From Lachnospiraceae bacterium UBA7160 (GTDB lineage Bacteria; Bacillota; Clostridia; Lachnospirales; Lachnospiraceae): DNA of 62,489 nucleotides. Shown here in pieces: positions 34,806-42,819 of the stretch. The notes under the pieces were generated by a model, which made no database searches, was not told where the DNA came from, and saw nothing but the letters and a program-made list of their open reading frames with translations. Both the position numbers and the translations under genes were made by a program. The DNA is taken from NCBI GenBank assembly GCA_002491565.1, contig DKWE01000015.1:17913-80401 (forward strand), in the 5' to 3' direction. Position 1 is the stretch's first letter, and each line of letters opens with the position of its first letter.

Positions 34806-35828
34806 ATGAAAAAGAAATCAAGAAACAGCAATACCGTGCTTCTGTTTATTACCATTGCATTGTTTGTGGTAATGTATGCGGTTGGCTGCATTGTTTATAA
34901 AGACAAAGGCTTTACGCACCTGCAGACCTTCCTGAATATTCTGATCAATAACTCCGGGCTGCTGTGCGTGGCCTGCGGCATGACGTGCGTGATGCTGACC
35001 GGCGGTATCGATATCTCAGTCGGTTCCCTGATTGCACTGGACTGCATGCTGCTCGCGGTCGGCATGGAGCAGGTGGGCATCCATCCGGTGCTGATGTGCC
35101 TGATTGTGCTTGCAATCGGCATCCTGTTCGGCGCGGTGCAGGGCTTCTTCGTCGGATATCTTGGCATTCAGCCGTTTATCGTGACGATGGCAGGCATGTT
35201 CTTCGCGCGCGGTATGACGGCGGTCATCAGTACGGCACAGCTCTCGATCAATAAGGCAACCTTCTTTGTGAACATGGCGAATATCAAGCTGGAGGTGCCG
35301 TTCGGGATCGGCGCGTACACGAACCGGAAGGGAAAGCTCCAGGTGCCGTATATCCGGCTCCATGTCGTGATTGCGCTGCTCGTGCTGCTCGTGATCTTCC
35401 TCGTGCTCCGCTATACAAAGTTCGGACGGAATCTGTACGCAGTCGGCGGCAATGAAGTGTCGGCGGCAATGATGGGCCTGAATGTGAAGAAGACGAAAAT
35501 GCAGGCGTATATTCTTGCATCATTTCTCTGCTCCATCGGCGGCATCTGCTATTGTATGAATGCAATGGCGGCAAGCGTGACGCAGGCGACGGGCTTTGAG
35601 ATGGATGCGATCGCTTCCTCTGTCATCGGCGGAACCTTGCTGACGGGCGGTGTCGGAAATGTCATCGGATCGTTTTTCGGAGTGCTGATCACCGGTACGA
35701 TCTCGACACTGGTAAAGACGAACGGAAAACTCTTAAGCTCCTGGTCCAGTATCGCGGTGGCGGCGCTGCTGTGCTTCTTTATCGTACTGCAGAGTGTGTT
35801 CGCGCTGATGAAGAAGCGTGCGAAGTAA
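34806..35828 (+). CDS. YjfF-like sugar ABC importer permease
   Basis: A 340-residue membrane protein of the same family as the preceding gene, with about ten helices. CGMTCVMLTGGIDISVGSLIA, FFVGYLGIQPFIVTMAGMFFARGM, MMGLNVKKTKMQAYILASFLC and SVIGGTLLTGGVGNVIGSFFG are landmarks shared with YjfF and RbsC. Last gene of the importer operon; a strong promoter-terminator pair that belongs to glnA follows within 100 bases. Confidence 0.92.
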   Translation: MKKKSRNSNTVLLFITIALFVVMYAVGCIVYKDKGFTHLQTFLNILINNSGLLCVACGMTCVMLTGGIDISVGSLIALDCMLLAVGMEQVGIHPVLMCLIVLAIGILFGAVQGFFVGYLGIQPFIVTMAGMFFARGMTAVISTAQLSINKATFFVNMANIKLEVPFGIGAYTNRKGKLQVPYIRLHVVIALLVLLVIFLVLRYTKFGRNLYAVGGNEVSAAMMGLNVKKTKMQAYILASFLCSIGGICYCMNAMAASVTQATGFEMDAIASSVIGGTLLTGGVGNVIGSFFGVLITGTISTLVKTNGKLLSSWSSIAVAALLCFFIVLQSVFALMKKRAK

Positions 35829-35848
35829 AATTGCATAGAAAACACAAG

Positions 35849-35877
35849 TTGACAAATATGCCGGATCTTGTTATGAT
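35849..35877 (+). promoter_or_regulatory. strong sigma-A promoter upstream of glnA
   Basis: A perfect -35 TTGACA at 35849-35854, a 17-base spacer and TATGAT at 35872-35877. Transcription would begin near 35884, directly before the hairpin at 35892. A second, weaker promoter (TTTACG at 35976-35981, 17 bases, TATAAT at 35999-36004) lies closer to glnA. Confidence 0.75.
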
Positions 35878-35891
35878 AGGGCGCAGGGACA

Positions 35892-35928
35892 AGGGTGTTC
35901 TCTCCAGAAGGGGAGAATGCCCTCTTTT
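35892..35928 (+). terminator. terminator or attenuator in the glnA leader
   Basis: AGGGTGTTCTCTCC at 35892-35905 pairs with GGGGAGAATGCCCT at 35910-35923: 14 pairs with three G-U pairs, loop AGAA, followed by CTTTTC. Only about 8 bases separate it from the predicted transcription start. It may end the importer transcript, or act as an attenuator of glnA. Confidence 0.75.
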
Positions 35929-36058
35929 CATTTACAGGAAGGCAGATTCTGTGAAACAAAACGTTTTCTTTTTACTTTACGAATCAGAGATTGCATATTA
36001 TAATCAGGACAGCAGTGCCAAAGACGGGCCGGCACGGTCCGGGAACAGGAGTGACGAT

Positions 36059-37390
36059 ATGGGAAAGTATACGAGAGACGATATCTGGCGGATGATCGAG
36101 GAAGAGGATGTGGAGTTTATCCGCCTGCAGTTTACGGACATCTTCGGAGTGTTGAAGAATGTTGCGGTGACGACGAGCCAGCTTGAACGTGTGCTGAATA
36201 ATGAAATCATGTTTGACGGGGCGTCGATTGCAGGATTTGCGCGGATTGAGAATTCGGATATGTTTCTCAGGCCGGATCTGGATACCTTCTGCATTTTCCC
36301 GTGGAGACCGCAGCAGGGGAAGGTAGCGCGGTTTCTGTGCGATATCTGCCGGCCGGATGGAGAGCTGTTTACAGGGGACCCGAGGTATGCGCTCAAGAAG
36401 GCAACTGCGAAAGCGGCAGCGATGGGGTATCAGTTTGATGTCGGACCAGAGTGTGAATTTTTCCTGTTCCACACGGATGACGAGGGACGGCCGACGACGA
36501 TTACCCACGAGAAGGCCGGGTACTTTGATGTCGGGCCGCTGGATCTGGGAGAGAATGCACGCCGTGATATGATTCTGACGTTGGAGGAGATGGGCTTTGT
36601 TGTCGAGTCCTCGCATCATGAGGATGCGCCGGCGCAGCATGAGATCGATTTCCACTACGACGAGGCGCTGAAGATGGCGGATGACATTGTAACCTTTCGG
36701 ATGGCGGTTCGGACGATTGCGAAACGGCACGGGCTTCATGCGTCCTTCATGCCGAAGCCGATTTTTGGGGTAAACGGGAGCGGAATGCACATCAATATGT
36801 CACTTGCCCGCGACGGGGTAAATGTTTTTTATGATGAGTCGGACCCGAACCATCTGAGTCAGGAAGGGTACTGGTTCATCGGCGGTATTTTGAAGCATAT
36901 CCGCGCGATCACCGCGGTAACGAATCCGCTGGTCAACTCATACAAGCGCCTGGTTCCGGGGTATGAGGCTCCAGTGTACATTGCGTGGTCGGCGAAGAAC
37001 CGTAGTCCGCTGATCCGGATTCCGGCGCAGATCGGGAAGACACAGCGCATCGAGCTGCGCAGCCCGGACTCGGCGGCGAACCCGTATCTGGCCCTTGCGG
37101 TCTGCCTCGCAGCGGGTCTGGACGGCATCGAGCATCAGATCGACCCGCCGGAGAGTGCGGATGGGAATATCTATGCGATGACGGAGGAGCAGCGCGCGGC
37201 GCAGGGCATCGAGTGCCTGCCCGGCAGCCTGATCGAGGCGATACACGGGCTGGAGGAAGATGCGCTGATCTGTGAGGCGCTCGGCAGCCACATCTGCCGG
37301 AATTATATCCAGGCGAAAAAGGCAGAGTGGAATGACTACTGCTCGGCGGTCAGCAGCTGGGAAATGGACCATTATCTTGCCAATATCTGA
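36059..37390 (+). CDS. glnA: glutamine synthetase, type I
   Basis: A 443-residue enzyme making glutamine from glutamate, ammonia and ATP. FTDIFGVLKNVAVTTSQLE, FDGASIAGFARIENSDMFL, GPECEFFLF, the ammonium/ATP region SSHHEDAPAQHEIDF, FMPKPIFGVNGSGMHIN and NPLVNSYKRLVPGYEAPVYI are all present. Length and the C-terminal part fit the GSI-alpha group of Firmicutes without the adenylylation Tyr loop of GSI-beta. ATG 36059 follows AACAGGAG; the long upstream frame from 35771 runs through the promoter and terminator and is not translated as part of it. An ANTAR regulator gene follows, a common pairing in Clostridia. Confidence 0.95.
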   Translation: MGKYTRDDIWRMIEEEDVEFIRLQFTDIFGVLKNVAVTTSQLERVLNNEIMFDGASIAGFARIENSDMFLRPDLDTFCIFPWRPQQGKVARFLCDICRPDGELFTGDPRYALKKATAKAAAMGYQFDVGPECEFFLFHTDDEGRPTTITHEKAGYFDVGPLDLGENARRDMILTLEEMGFVVESSHHEDAPAQHEIDFHYDEALKMADDIVTFRMAVRTIAKRHGLHASFMPKPIFGVNGSGMHINMSLARDGVNVFYDESDPNHLSQEGYWFIGGILKHIRAITAVTNPLVNSYKRLVPGYEAPVYIAWSAKNRSPLIRIPAQIGKTQRIELRSPDSAANPYLALAVCLAAGLDGIEHQIDPPESADGNIYAMTEEQRAAQGIECLPGSLIEAIHGLEEDALICEALGSHICRNYIQAKKAEWNDYCSAVSSWEMDHYLANI

Positions 37391-37436
37391 TTCTGTGTGA
37401 CTCATGCAATCCTGCCCGTTTTATGCAAATCGCTGT

Positions 37437-37463
37437 GTATCTGTTCTGCATTTTTACAGATAC
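37437..37463. repeat. perfect hairpin between glnA and the ANTAR gene
   Basis: GTATCTGT at 37437-37444 and ACAGATAC at 37456-37463 with an 11-base loop. There is no T-run, so it is not a simple terminator. It could stabilise the glnA transcript end or be an RNA target. Confidence 0.4.
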
Positions 37464-37612
37464 CGGCAGAAATCCATGTAGAGGCTCTTCCGCGATGGGA
37501 TGTTTGCCACAGCTGGTTTGCTTATACGGGTTCGCGTCTCGAATATTCAGGCGGGAAGCCTTGGACTTCTTCTATCTGTATAGCGGGATTGAGTTTTACA
37601 GGGAGGATATGG

Positions 37613-38161
37613 ATGGCTTGTATAATCGTAGTATTTCCCAGAATCGAGGATGCCAGGGCGATCCGGAGCCTGCTGGTGCGCAGCGGCTATGAGGTGGCGG
37701 CGGTCTGCACAAGCGGAGCGCAGGCGCTTAGTGCGGCGGACCGGCTGGCGCAGGGGGTAGTGGTCTGCGGGTACAAGTACCAGGATATGCTGTACCGGGA
37801 TTTGTGCGAGAGTCTACCCCCATCATTCGGCATGCTGCTTCTGGCTTCAGCGCGTGTGATTGGAGAAGGCGTAGCGGAGGGCGTGGTCGGCGTGACCATG
37901 CCGCTGAAGGTAAATGATCTGCTGGCATCGCTCGATATGCTGATCGGACGGATGGAGCGCCGGAGAAAGAAGCGCCATGCGCTGCCCGCAAAGCGCAGCG
38001 AGCAAGAGCAGAAGGATATCGATGACGCGAAGGCGCTTCTGATGGAGCGGAATCATATGACGGAGGAGGAGGCGCACCGCTATCTGCAGAAGACCAGCAT
38101 GGACAGCGGAACGAATCTGGTTGAAACAGCGCAGATGGTGCTGGCCTTGATGAACCGGTAA
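37613..38161 (+). CDS. ANTAR-domain antitermination regulator
   Basis: A 182-residue protein. Residues 1-120 look like a receiver fold (IIVVFPRIEDARAIRSLLVRSGYEVAAVCTSG...), but the acidic pair at the start and the phospho-acceptor Asp are missing (VVVCGYKYQD at the expected strand), so it is a pseudo-receiver. The C-terminal 55 residues match ANTAR: DIDDAKALLMERNHMTEEEAHRYLQKTSMDSGTNLVETA. Family knowledge: ANTAR proteins bind paired RNA hairpins and prevent termination. ATG 37613 follows GGGAGGAT. Placed next to glnA, it may control glutamine synthetase through its leader terminator. Confidence 0.87.
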   Translation: MACIIVVFPRIEDARAIRSLLVRSGYEVAAVCTSGAQALSAADRLAQGVVVCGYKYQDMLYRDLCESLPPSFGMLLLASARVIGEGVAEGVVGVTMPLKVNDLLASLDMLIGRMERRRKKRHALPAKRSEQEQKDIDDAKALLMERNHMTEEEAHRYLQKTSMDSGTNLVETAQMVLALMNR

Positions 38162-38203
38162 GCAAGAAGCAAAGGCGGAAAAAGTGTGTGAGGAGAGAAA
38201 GCT

Positions 38204-39247
38204 ATGAGGTTTACAAAGATGCATGGCCTCGGTAACGACTATGTGTATGTGAATTGTTTTACAGAGCCGGTGACGGACCCGCCCGCACTGGCACGTTTGG
38301 TCAGCGACCGGCATTTCGGGATCGGCTCGGATGGGCTGATTCTGATTAAGCCGTCCGGGGCGGCGGATTTCCAGATGGATATGTACAATGCAGACGGTTC
38401 CCAGGGTGCGATGTGCGGCAACGGGATCCGCTGCGTAGGCAAGTATGTGTATGACCATGGCATGACTGACCGGACACAGCTTCGCATTGAGACAAAGAGC
38501 GGGATCAAGACTCTGGCGCTGACGGTCACAGATGGAGCGGTGTCGGAGGTCTGCGTGGACATGGGTGCGCCGATCCTGGAGGCGGAGCGGATTCCGGTGA
38601 ACCGGTCCGCGCTTGAAGGGCAGGAGCGGGAGCACTGCACGGGGAAGATGCTGATGCGGGAAGAAGCTGGAAGCAGCAGGGAACAATCGGCTCAGACGGG
38701 GGCTGGACACAGCAAGGAGCTATCAGCTCAGACGGAGGCTGGACACAGCAGGGAACAATCGGCTCAAGCGAGGAATGGAAGCAGCGCGGAGCTATCGGCG
38801 CAGGCGGCCTGCTCGGCAGATGTCTGTGTGGTGGATCGTCCGATCCGGGCAGCCGGGAGCTGGTATCGTGCGACCTGTGTCTCGATGGGCAATCCGCACT
38901 GTGTTGTCCCGGTGGAGGATGTGGACGGACTGGCAATTGAAACGATTGGCCCGGCGTTCGAACACCACGCTGCATTCCCGGACCGGGTGAATACGGAGTT
39001 CATCCGTGTTCTCGACCGCAGCACGATCCAGATGCGCGTCTGGGAGCGCGGCTCCGGGGAGACCTTTGCCTGCGGGACCGGCGCATGCGCAGCCGCAGTG
39101 GCGTGCATCCTGAATGGCTGGACGGACCGGGAGGTCACAGTCAGGCTTCGGGGCGGTGATCTGCGCATCTGCTGGGACGAGGAACAGAACACGGTGTTTA
39201 TGACAGGCCCTGCAGTCACGGTATTTGAGGGAGAATTCCTGTTATGA
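38204..39247 (+). CDS. dapF: diaminopimelate epimerase with repeat insertion
   Basis: A 347-residue epimerase turning LL-DAP into meso-DAP for peptidoglycan and lysine. The two catalytic cysteines are present: NADGSQGAMCGNGIRC and GSGETFACGTGACAAAVA. MHGLGNDYVYVNC and MGNPHCVVPVED are other landmarks. It is about 70 residues longer than the usual 275-280. The excess lies near residues 145-207, between VCVDMGAPILEAERIPVNRS and VDRPIRAAGSWYRATCVSMG, and consists largely of a four-copy 36-bp repeat. The frame is kept, so a functional enzyme with a flexible inserted loop is likely. AGGAGAGAAAG precedes the ATG. Followed by dapL. Confidence 0.92.
   Translation: MRFTKMHGLGNDYVYVNCFTEPVTDPPALARLVSDRHFGIGSDGLILIKPSGAADFQMDMYNADGSQGAMCGNGIRCVGKYVYDHGMTDRTQLRIETKSGIKTLALTVTDGAVSEVCVDMGAPILEAERIPVNRSALEGQEREHCTGKMLMREEAGSSREQSAQTGAGHSKELSAQTEAGHSREQSAQARNGSSAELSAQAACSADVCVVDRPIRAAGSWYRATCVSMGNPHCVVPVEDVDGLAIETIGPAFEHHAAFPDRVNTEFIRVLDRSTIQMRVWERGSGETFACGTGACAAAVACILNGWTDREVTVRLRGGDLRICWDEEQNTVFMTGPAVTVFEGEFLL
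38666..38809 (+). repeat. 36-bp in-frame tandem repeat inside dapF
   Basis: Four units start at 38666, 38702, 38738 and 38774. They encode 12-residue units of the form AGHSREQSAQTE with variants (SKEL, SSAEL). Same period as the repeats in tcdA and the HD gene, but a different sequence. Confidence 0.9.
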
Positions 39248-39389
39248 AGAAGTGCTTATGTCCTGCAAGCATTTCCAACGTTTTGTAGTTATGTTTACTG
39301 ATGCAAAGTTCAGCGGGACGCGCTTCTCGACTGGGCTGGCAGAACCATAACGAACATGATAAATATTATGAACAGAAAGGAAAAGGAAT

Positions 39390-40604
39390 ATGTTTAAAAT
39401 CAATGAGAACTATCTGAAGCTTCCGGGAAGCTATCTCTTTTCTACGATTGGGAAGAAGGTGGCAGCGTTTGGACAGGAGCATCCGGAAAAAGAAATCATC
39501 CGTCTCGGGATCGGCGATGTGACGCAGCCGCTGGCGCCTGCGATTATTGACGCGCTGCACAGCGCGGTTGACGAGATGGCGGATGCTAAGACCTTTCATG
39601 GCTATGCGCCGGATCTTGGCTATGAGTTCCTGCGCAGCGCGATTGCGGCTAACGACTTTGCGGCGCGCGGCTGTGAGGTTGCGGCGGACGAAATTTTTGT
39701 ATCGGACGGGGCAAAATGCGACTCCGGAAATATACAGGAAATCTTCAGCCTTGATAACCGCATTGCCGTCTGTGATCCGGTCTACCCGGTATACGTGGAC
39801 TCCAATGTCATGGCAGGACGCACCGGCACGTATGACCCGGCGACGGAGCGGTGGAGCGATGTGATCTATATGCCCTGTACCGAGGCCAATCAGTTTGCAC
39901 CGGATTTTCCGAAGGAGACACCGGACTTGATTTATCTGTGCTTCCCGAACAATCCGACTGGCGCGGCCATTACGAAGGATCAGCTTCAGGGCTGGGTAGA
40001 TTACGCGAACCGTGTTGGGGCAGTCATTCTCTTTGACGCGGCGTATGAGGCGTACATTTCCGAAGAAGCTATCCCGCATTCGATTTACGAGTGCGAGGGT
40101 GCGCGTACCTGTGCGATTGAGCTGCGCTCCTTCTCGAAGAACGCAGGCTTTACCGGTACTCGCCTTGGCTATACGGTGATCCCGAAGGATCTGCAGGTAA
40201 ACGGTGTCCGGCTGCACGCGCTCTGGGCGCGCCGTCACGGGACGAAGTACAATGGAGCGCCGTACATTGTGCAGAAGGCGGGCGAGGCGGTCTATTCTGA
40301 GGCAGGCAAGGCGCAGGTAACAGAACAGGTCGCGTATTACATGAAGAATGCGCAGACGATCAAGTCTGGTCTTCAGGCGGCAGGCTACACGGTATATGGC
40401 GGTGTCAATTCCCCGTATGTATGGCTCAAAACACCGGGCAAGATGACTTCCTGGGAATTCTTCGACTATCTGCTTGAGAAGGCAAATGTAGTCGGCACGC
40501 CTGGCTCCGGCTTCGGACCGAGCGGGGAAGGGTATTTCCGTCTGACCGGTTTTGGTACCTATGAGAATACGGTTGCTGCACTGGAACGGATCAAGGCATT
40601 GTAA
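39390..40604 (+). CDS. dapL: LL-diaminopimelate aminotransferase
   Basis: A 404-residue PLP enzyme converting tetrahydrodipicolinate directly to LL-DAP, bypassing the acylated intermediates. KINENYLKLPGSYLFSTIGKKV is the characteristic N-terminus; LGIGDVTQPLAP, FHGYAPDLGYEFLR, SDGAKCDSGNIQEIF, CDPVYPVYVDSNVMAG, CFPNNPTGA and the PLP lysine in LRSFSKNAGFTGTRLGY follow. GAAAGGAAAAGGA lies before the ATG. With dapF upstream it provides the last two steps to meso-DAP. Confidence 0.95.
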   Translation: MFKINENYLKLPGSYLFSTIGKKVAAFGQEHPEKEIIRLGIGDVTQPLAPAIIDALHSAVDEMADAKTFHGYAPDLGYEFLRSAIAANDFAARGCEVAADEIFVSDGAKCDSGNIQEIFSLDNRIAVCDPVYPVYVDSNVMAGRTGTYDPATERWSDVIYMPCTEANQFAPDFPKETPDLIYLCFPNNPTGAAITKDQLQGWVDYANRVGAVILFDAAYEAYISEEAIPHSIYECEGARTCAIELRSFSKNAGFTGTRLGYTVIPKDLQVNGVRLHALWARRHGTKYNGAPYIVQKAGEAVYSEAGKAQVTEQVAYYMKNAQTIKSGLQAAGYTVYGGVNSPYVWLKTPGKMTSWEFFDYLLEKANVVGTPGSGFGPSGEGYFRLTGFGTYENTVAALERIKAL

Positions 40605-40628
40605 AATTGCCACCCGTAATTCACAATC

Positions 40629-40681
40629 ATAGGGCCGTCTGCTGCCTGTGAACTGCACCGGGCGGCCCTATCGTACTGAAA
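40629..40681 (+). terminator. hairpin after dapL
   Basis: ATAGGGCCG at 40629-40637 and CGGCCCTAT at 40673-40681 form a perfect 9-bp stem closing a 35-base loop. There is no T-run, so termination is uncertain. Confidence 0.45.
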
Positions 40682-40702
40682 ATACATAGTTGGAGGGCTC
40701 CT

Positions 40703-41173
40703 ATGAGGCTTTTATTTAAACAGCGCTTTTTCTCCTGGTTTGACAGCTATGATATCTATGACGAGGCAGGGCAGACGCTTTATACAGTGAAGGGGCAGCT
40801 CGCTTGGGGACACTGCCTGAAGATTTTTGATACGGCTGGTGGGGAAGTCGGGACAGTGAAGGAGAGGGTACTTGCTTTTTAGGCAAAATTCGAATTATAC
40901 CTGGGCAACCAGTATGTGGGTTGTATCAACAAGGAATTGACGTTTTTCAAGCCGAAGTTCAACATTGACTGCAACGGCTGGCAGGTCGAGGGAGATTTCT
41001 GGGAGTGGGATTATACGATCCGGGACAGCTTTGGCGCTGCCATCGCCTCTGTATCCAAGGAATTATTTCATTGGACCGACACGTATGTCATTGATGTAGC
41101 CGACCCGCAGGATGCACTGTGTGCGCTGATGCTGGTACTGGCTATCGATGCGGAGAAGTGCTCGCGGGACTGA
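40703..41173 (+). pseudogene. LURP-one/YxjI-like gene split by an in-frame amber codon
   Basis: From ATG 40703 (ribosome site GGAGGG) the frame reads MRLLFKQRFFSWFDSYDIYD and continues for 59 codons to TAG at 40880-40882. The same frame then runs on without another stop to TGA at 41171, encoding AKFELYLGNQYVGCINKELT and so on. Joined, the two parts give about 156 residues, the usual length of LURP-one-related (tubby-like barrel) proteins, with the typical KFxLYxGxxxVGxIxKELTFFKPKF pattern lying just after the stop. A single base change explains it. A start at GTG 40916 could yield only the C-terminal half. Either a recent pseudogene or a read-through/sequencing question. Confidence 0.8.
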
Positions 41174-41184
41174 AGCCGGGGAGA

Positions 41185-41337
41185 GTTACTGTTCACGGCC
41201 TTTCTGGCCGCGAACAATAACACGCTTTGCGATGCACACAAAATGCGTTAAAACCCATTTTGGCGCTGCTGCCCTCGGGATTTTCGTGCATTCTGCACGA
41301 AAACGCCTCGCGGGACAGTGAATGCGTGAACAGTAAC
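41185..41337 (+). mobile_element. 153-bp MITE-like element with target duplication
   Basis: The ends are perfect inverted repeats: GTTACTGTTCAC at 41185-41196 and GTGAACAGTAAC at 41326-41337. Immediately outside, CGGGGAGA occurs at 41177-41184 and again at 41338-41345, an 8-bp target site duplication. Inside are three hairpins: the left end itself (GGCC-TTTCT-GGCC core, to 41220), CAAAATG/CATTTTG around 41240-41263, and TTTTCGTGCA/TGCACGAAAA at 41281-41303. No coding frame is present, so movement would need a transposase in trans. It inserted 3 bases after the stop of the LURP-one gene. Confidence 0.8.
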
Positions 41338-41345
41338 CGGGGAGA

Positions 41346-41635
41346 TTCAGAGGATTGATCATGAGGGTGTTGCAACGATAGGGAAACAGCGCCCTTTTTT
41401 GCCGCGTGTATAGACAGGGAAAATAGAAATGTGCAAGATAAGCTTGCACAAGTAGAAGAAAAACATATGCAGGGCAATGCAGCACAAATAGCGAAAAACT
41501 TTGTGTAAGGGGATTATAAACAGAAACCGGAAGCAATCCGTAATGTAAGGAATCACTTCCGGTTTTTTATATTCGGGTATGTGCATCACCTGGCAAATAC
41601 ATGCAGGTGCAGTTTTGCGTGGGACTGCGCTGTAT
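41346..41635. other. intergenic region between the MITE and asnA
   Basis: 290 bases without a supported gene. It holds a perfect hairpin TGTGCAAG/CTTGCACA at 41430-41450 and the terminator at 41526-41568. Confidence 0.4.
41526..41568 (+). terminator. intrinsic terminator
   Basis: ACCGGAAG at 41526-41533 pairs with CTTCCGGT at 41556-41563, followed by six T. It ends rightward transcription before the convergent asnA gene. Confidence 0.75.
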
Positions 41636-42646
41636 TTACAGCAGCTGAATGCCGTGCGCGGCTGCTTCCCTTACGATTTCATCCGGCCACTGGGAGCACT
41701 GTACTTCTCCGATGTGCGCCTTGCGCAGATAGAACATACAGATGCGGGACTGGCCGATGCCTCCGCCGATGGTGTAGGGCAGATCACGCTCCAGGATCGC
41801 CTTCTGGAACGGAAGCTCGGCGCGCTCTTCGCATCCGGCAGCCTTCAGCTGGCGCATCAGAGAGACTTCGTCGACGCGGATGCCCATGGAGGAAAGCTCC
41901 AGCGCGATGTCCAGCACCGGATAGTAGACAATGATATCCGCATTCAGCTGCCAGTCATCGTAGTCCGGAGCGCGTCCGTCGTGCGGCTCGCCGGAGGCAA
42001 GCTTATCACCGATCTGCATCAGGCAGACGGCGCCCTTCTCCTTTGTGATCTGATATTCACGTTCACGCGGGGGAAGCTGTGGATAACGGTCCTCCAGCTC
42101 CTGCGTCGTGATGAAAAAGATTTCCTTCGGCAGAATTTCTTCGATGTAGTCATACTGGATCGACATATAGGTCTCCGTCTTGCGCAGCGCCTTATAGACA
42201 GAGGTGACGACCTTTTTCAGTGTATCGAGGTTCCGCTCGCTCTTGCTGATGATCTTTTCCCAGTCCCACTGGTCCACGTAGATGGAATGGATATTGTCTG
42301 TCACCTCATCGCGGCGGATTGCATTCATGTCGGTGTAAAGCCCTTCTCCGTGTGCGAAACCATACTCCTTCAGCGCGTAGCGCTTCCATTTTGCAAGAGA
42401 CTGCACGATTTCCGCTTCACGCTCAGCCTGCTCCTTGATGCCGAATTTGACCGGGCGCTCGACACCGTTCAGGTTGTCATTCATGCCGGATGCCGGATCG
42501 ACAAAGAGCGGCGAAGACACACGCAGCAGATTGAGCTGCTTCGCGAGAACGCTCTGAAAGAAGTCCTTGACGGTCTTAATCGCGACCTGGGTGTCATAGA
42601 GAGACAGCGGAGACTGGTAGTCCGCTGGTATCAGTAAATGTTCCAT
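41636..42646 (-). CDS. asnA: aspartate-ammonia ligase (asparagine synthetase A)
   Basis: A 336-residue enzyme making free asparagine from aspartate, ammonia and ATP; its fold is that of class II aaRS. VSSPLFVDPASGMNDNLNGVERPVKFGI, EGLYTDMNAIRRDE, YVDQWDWEKII, DGRAPDYDDWQLNAD and the C-terminal PYTIGGGIGQSRICMFYLRK are family landmarks. The start at 42646 is chosen because GGAGGAGG lies just upstream; a longer reading from 42670 overlaps that site. It supplies free Asn, while AspS2-GatCAB at 46.9-51.8 kb would supply Asn-tRNA. Confidence 0.95.
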   Translation of the reverse strand: MEHLLIPADYQSPLSLYDTQVAIKTVKDFFQSVLAKQLNLLRVSSPLFVDPASGMNDNLNGVERPVKFGIKEQAEREAEIVQSLAKWKRYALKEYGFAHGEGLYTDMNAIRRDEVTDNIHSIYVDQWDWEKIISKSERNLDTLKKVVTSVYKALRKTETYMSIQYDYIEEILPKEIFFITTQELEDRYPQLPPREREYQITKEKGAVCLMQIGDKLASGEPHDGRAPDYDDWQLNADIIVYYPVLDIALELSSMGIRVDEVSLMRQLKAAGCEERAELPFQKAILERDLPYTIGGGIGQSRICMFYLRKAHIGEVQCSQWPDEIVREAAAHGIQLL

Positions 42647-42797
42647 GTTTTCCTCCTCCAAATCCTGCACTTGCTCATGCAGTGCAGAAGATCACTGCCG
42701 TTACCACGCCCGCATTCCCTGGCCAGTGCAGGCACGAAACATCCAGAGGACGAGGGGCAAAACTGCCTTTGTGTGTCGCATAGCACATGCAGACAAG

Positions 42798-42809
42798 GGT
42801 AACAGTAAC
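42798..42809 (-). repeat. dispersed motif remnant GTTACTGTTACC
   Basis: Minus-strand reading GTTACTGTTACC resembles the MITE end GTTACTGTTCAC at 10 of 12 positions; it lies at the predicted start of the asnA transcript. Confidence 0.3.
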
Positions 42810-42819
42810 TTCCTGACCT

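Noticed and set aside
35878..36058. Canonical ANTAR twin-hairpin target in the glnA leader
   Set aside because: AGGGAC near 35885 fits the ANNGNN loop but has no closing stem; the terminator loop is AGAA.
42647..42812. T-box in the asnA leader
   Set aside because: The minus strand has GCGTGGTAACGGC, which only loosely resembles the T-box core, and no matching terminator with a T-run follows.
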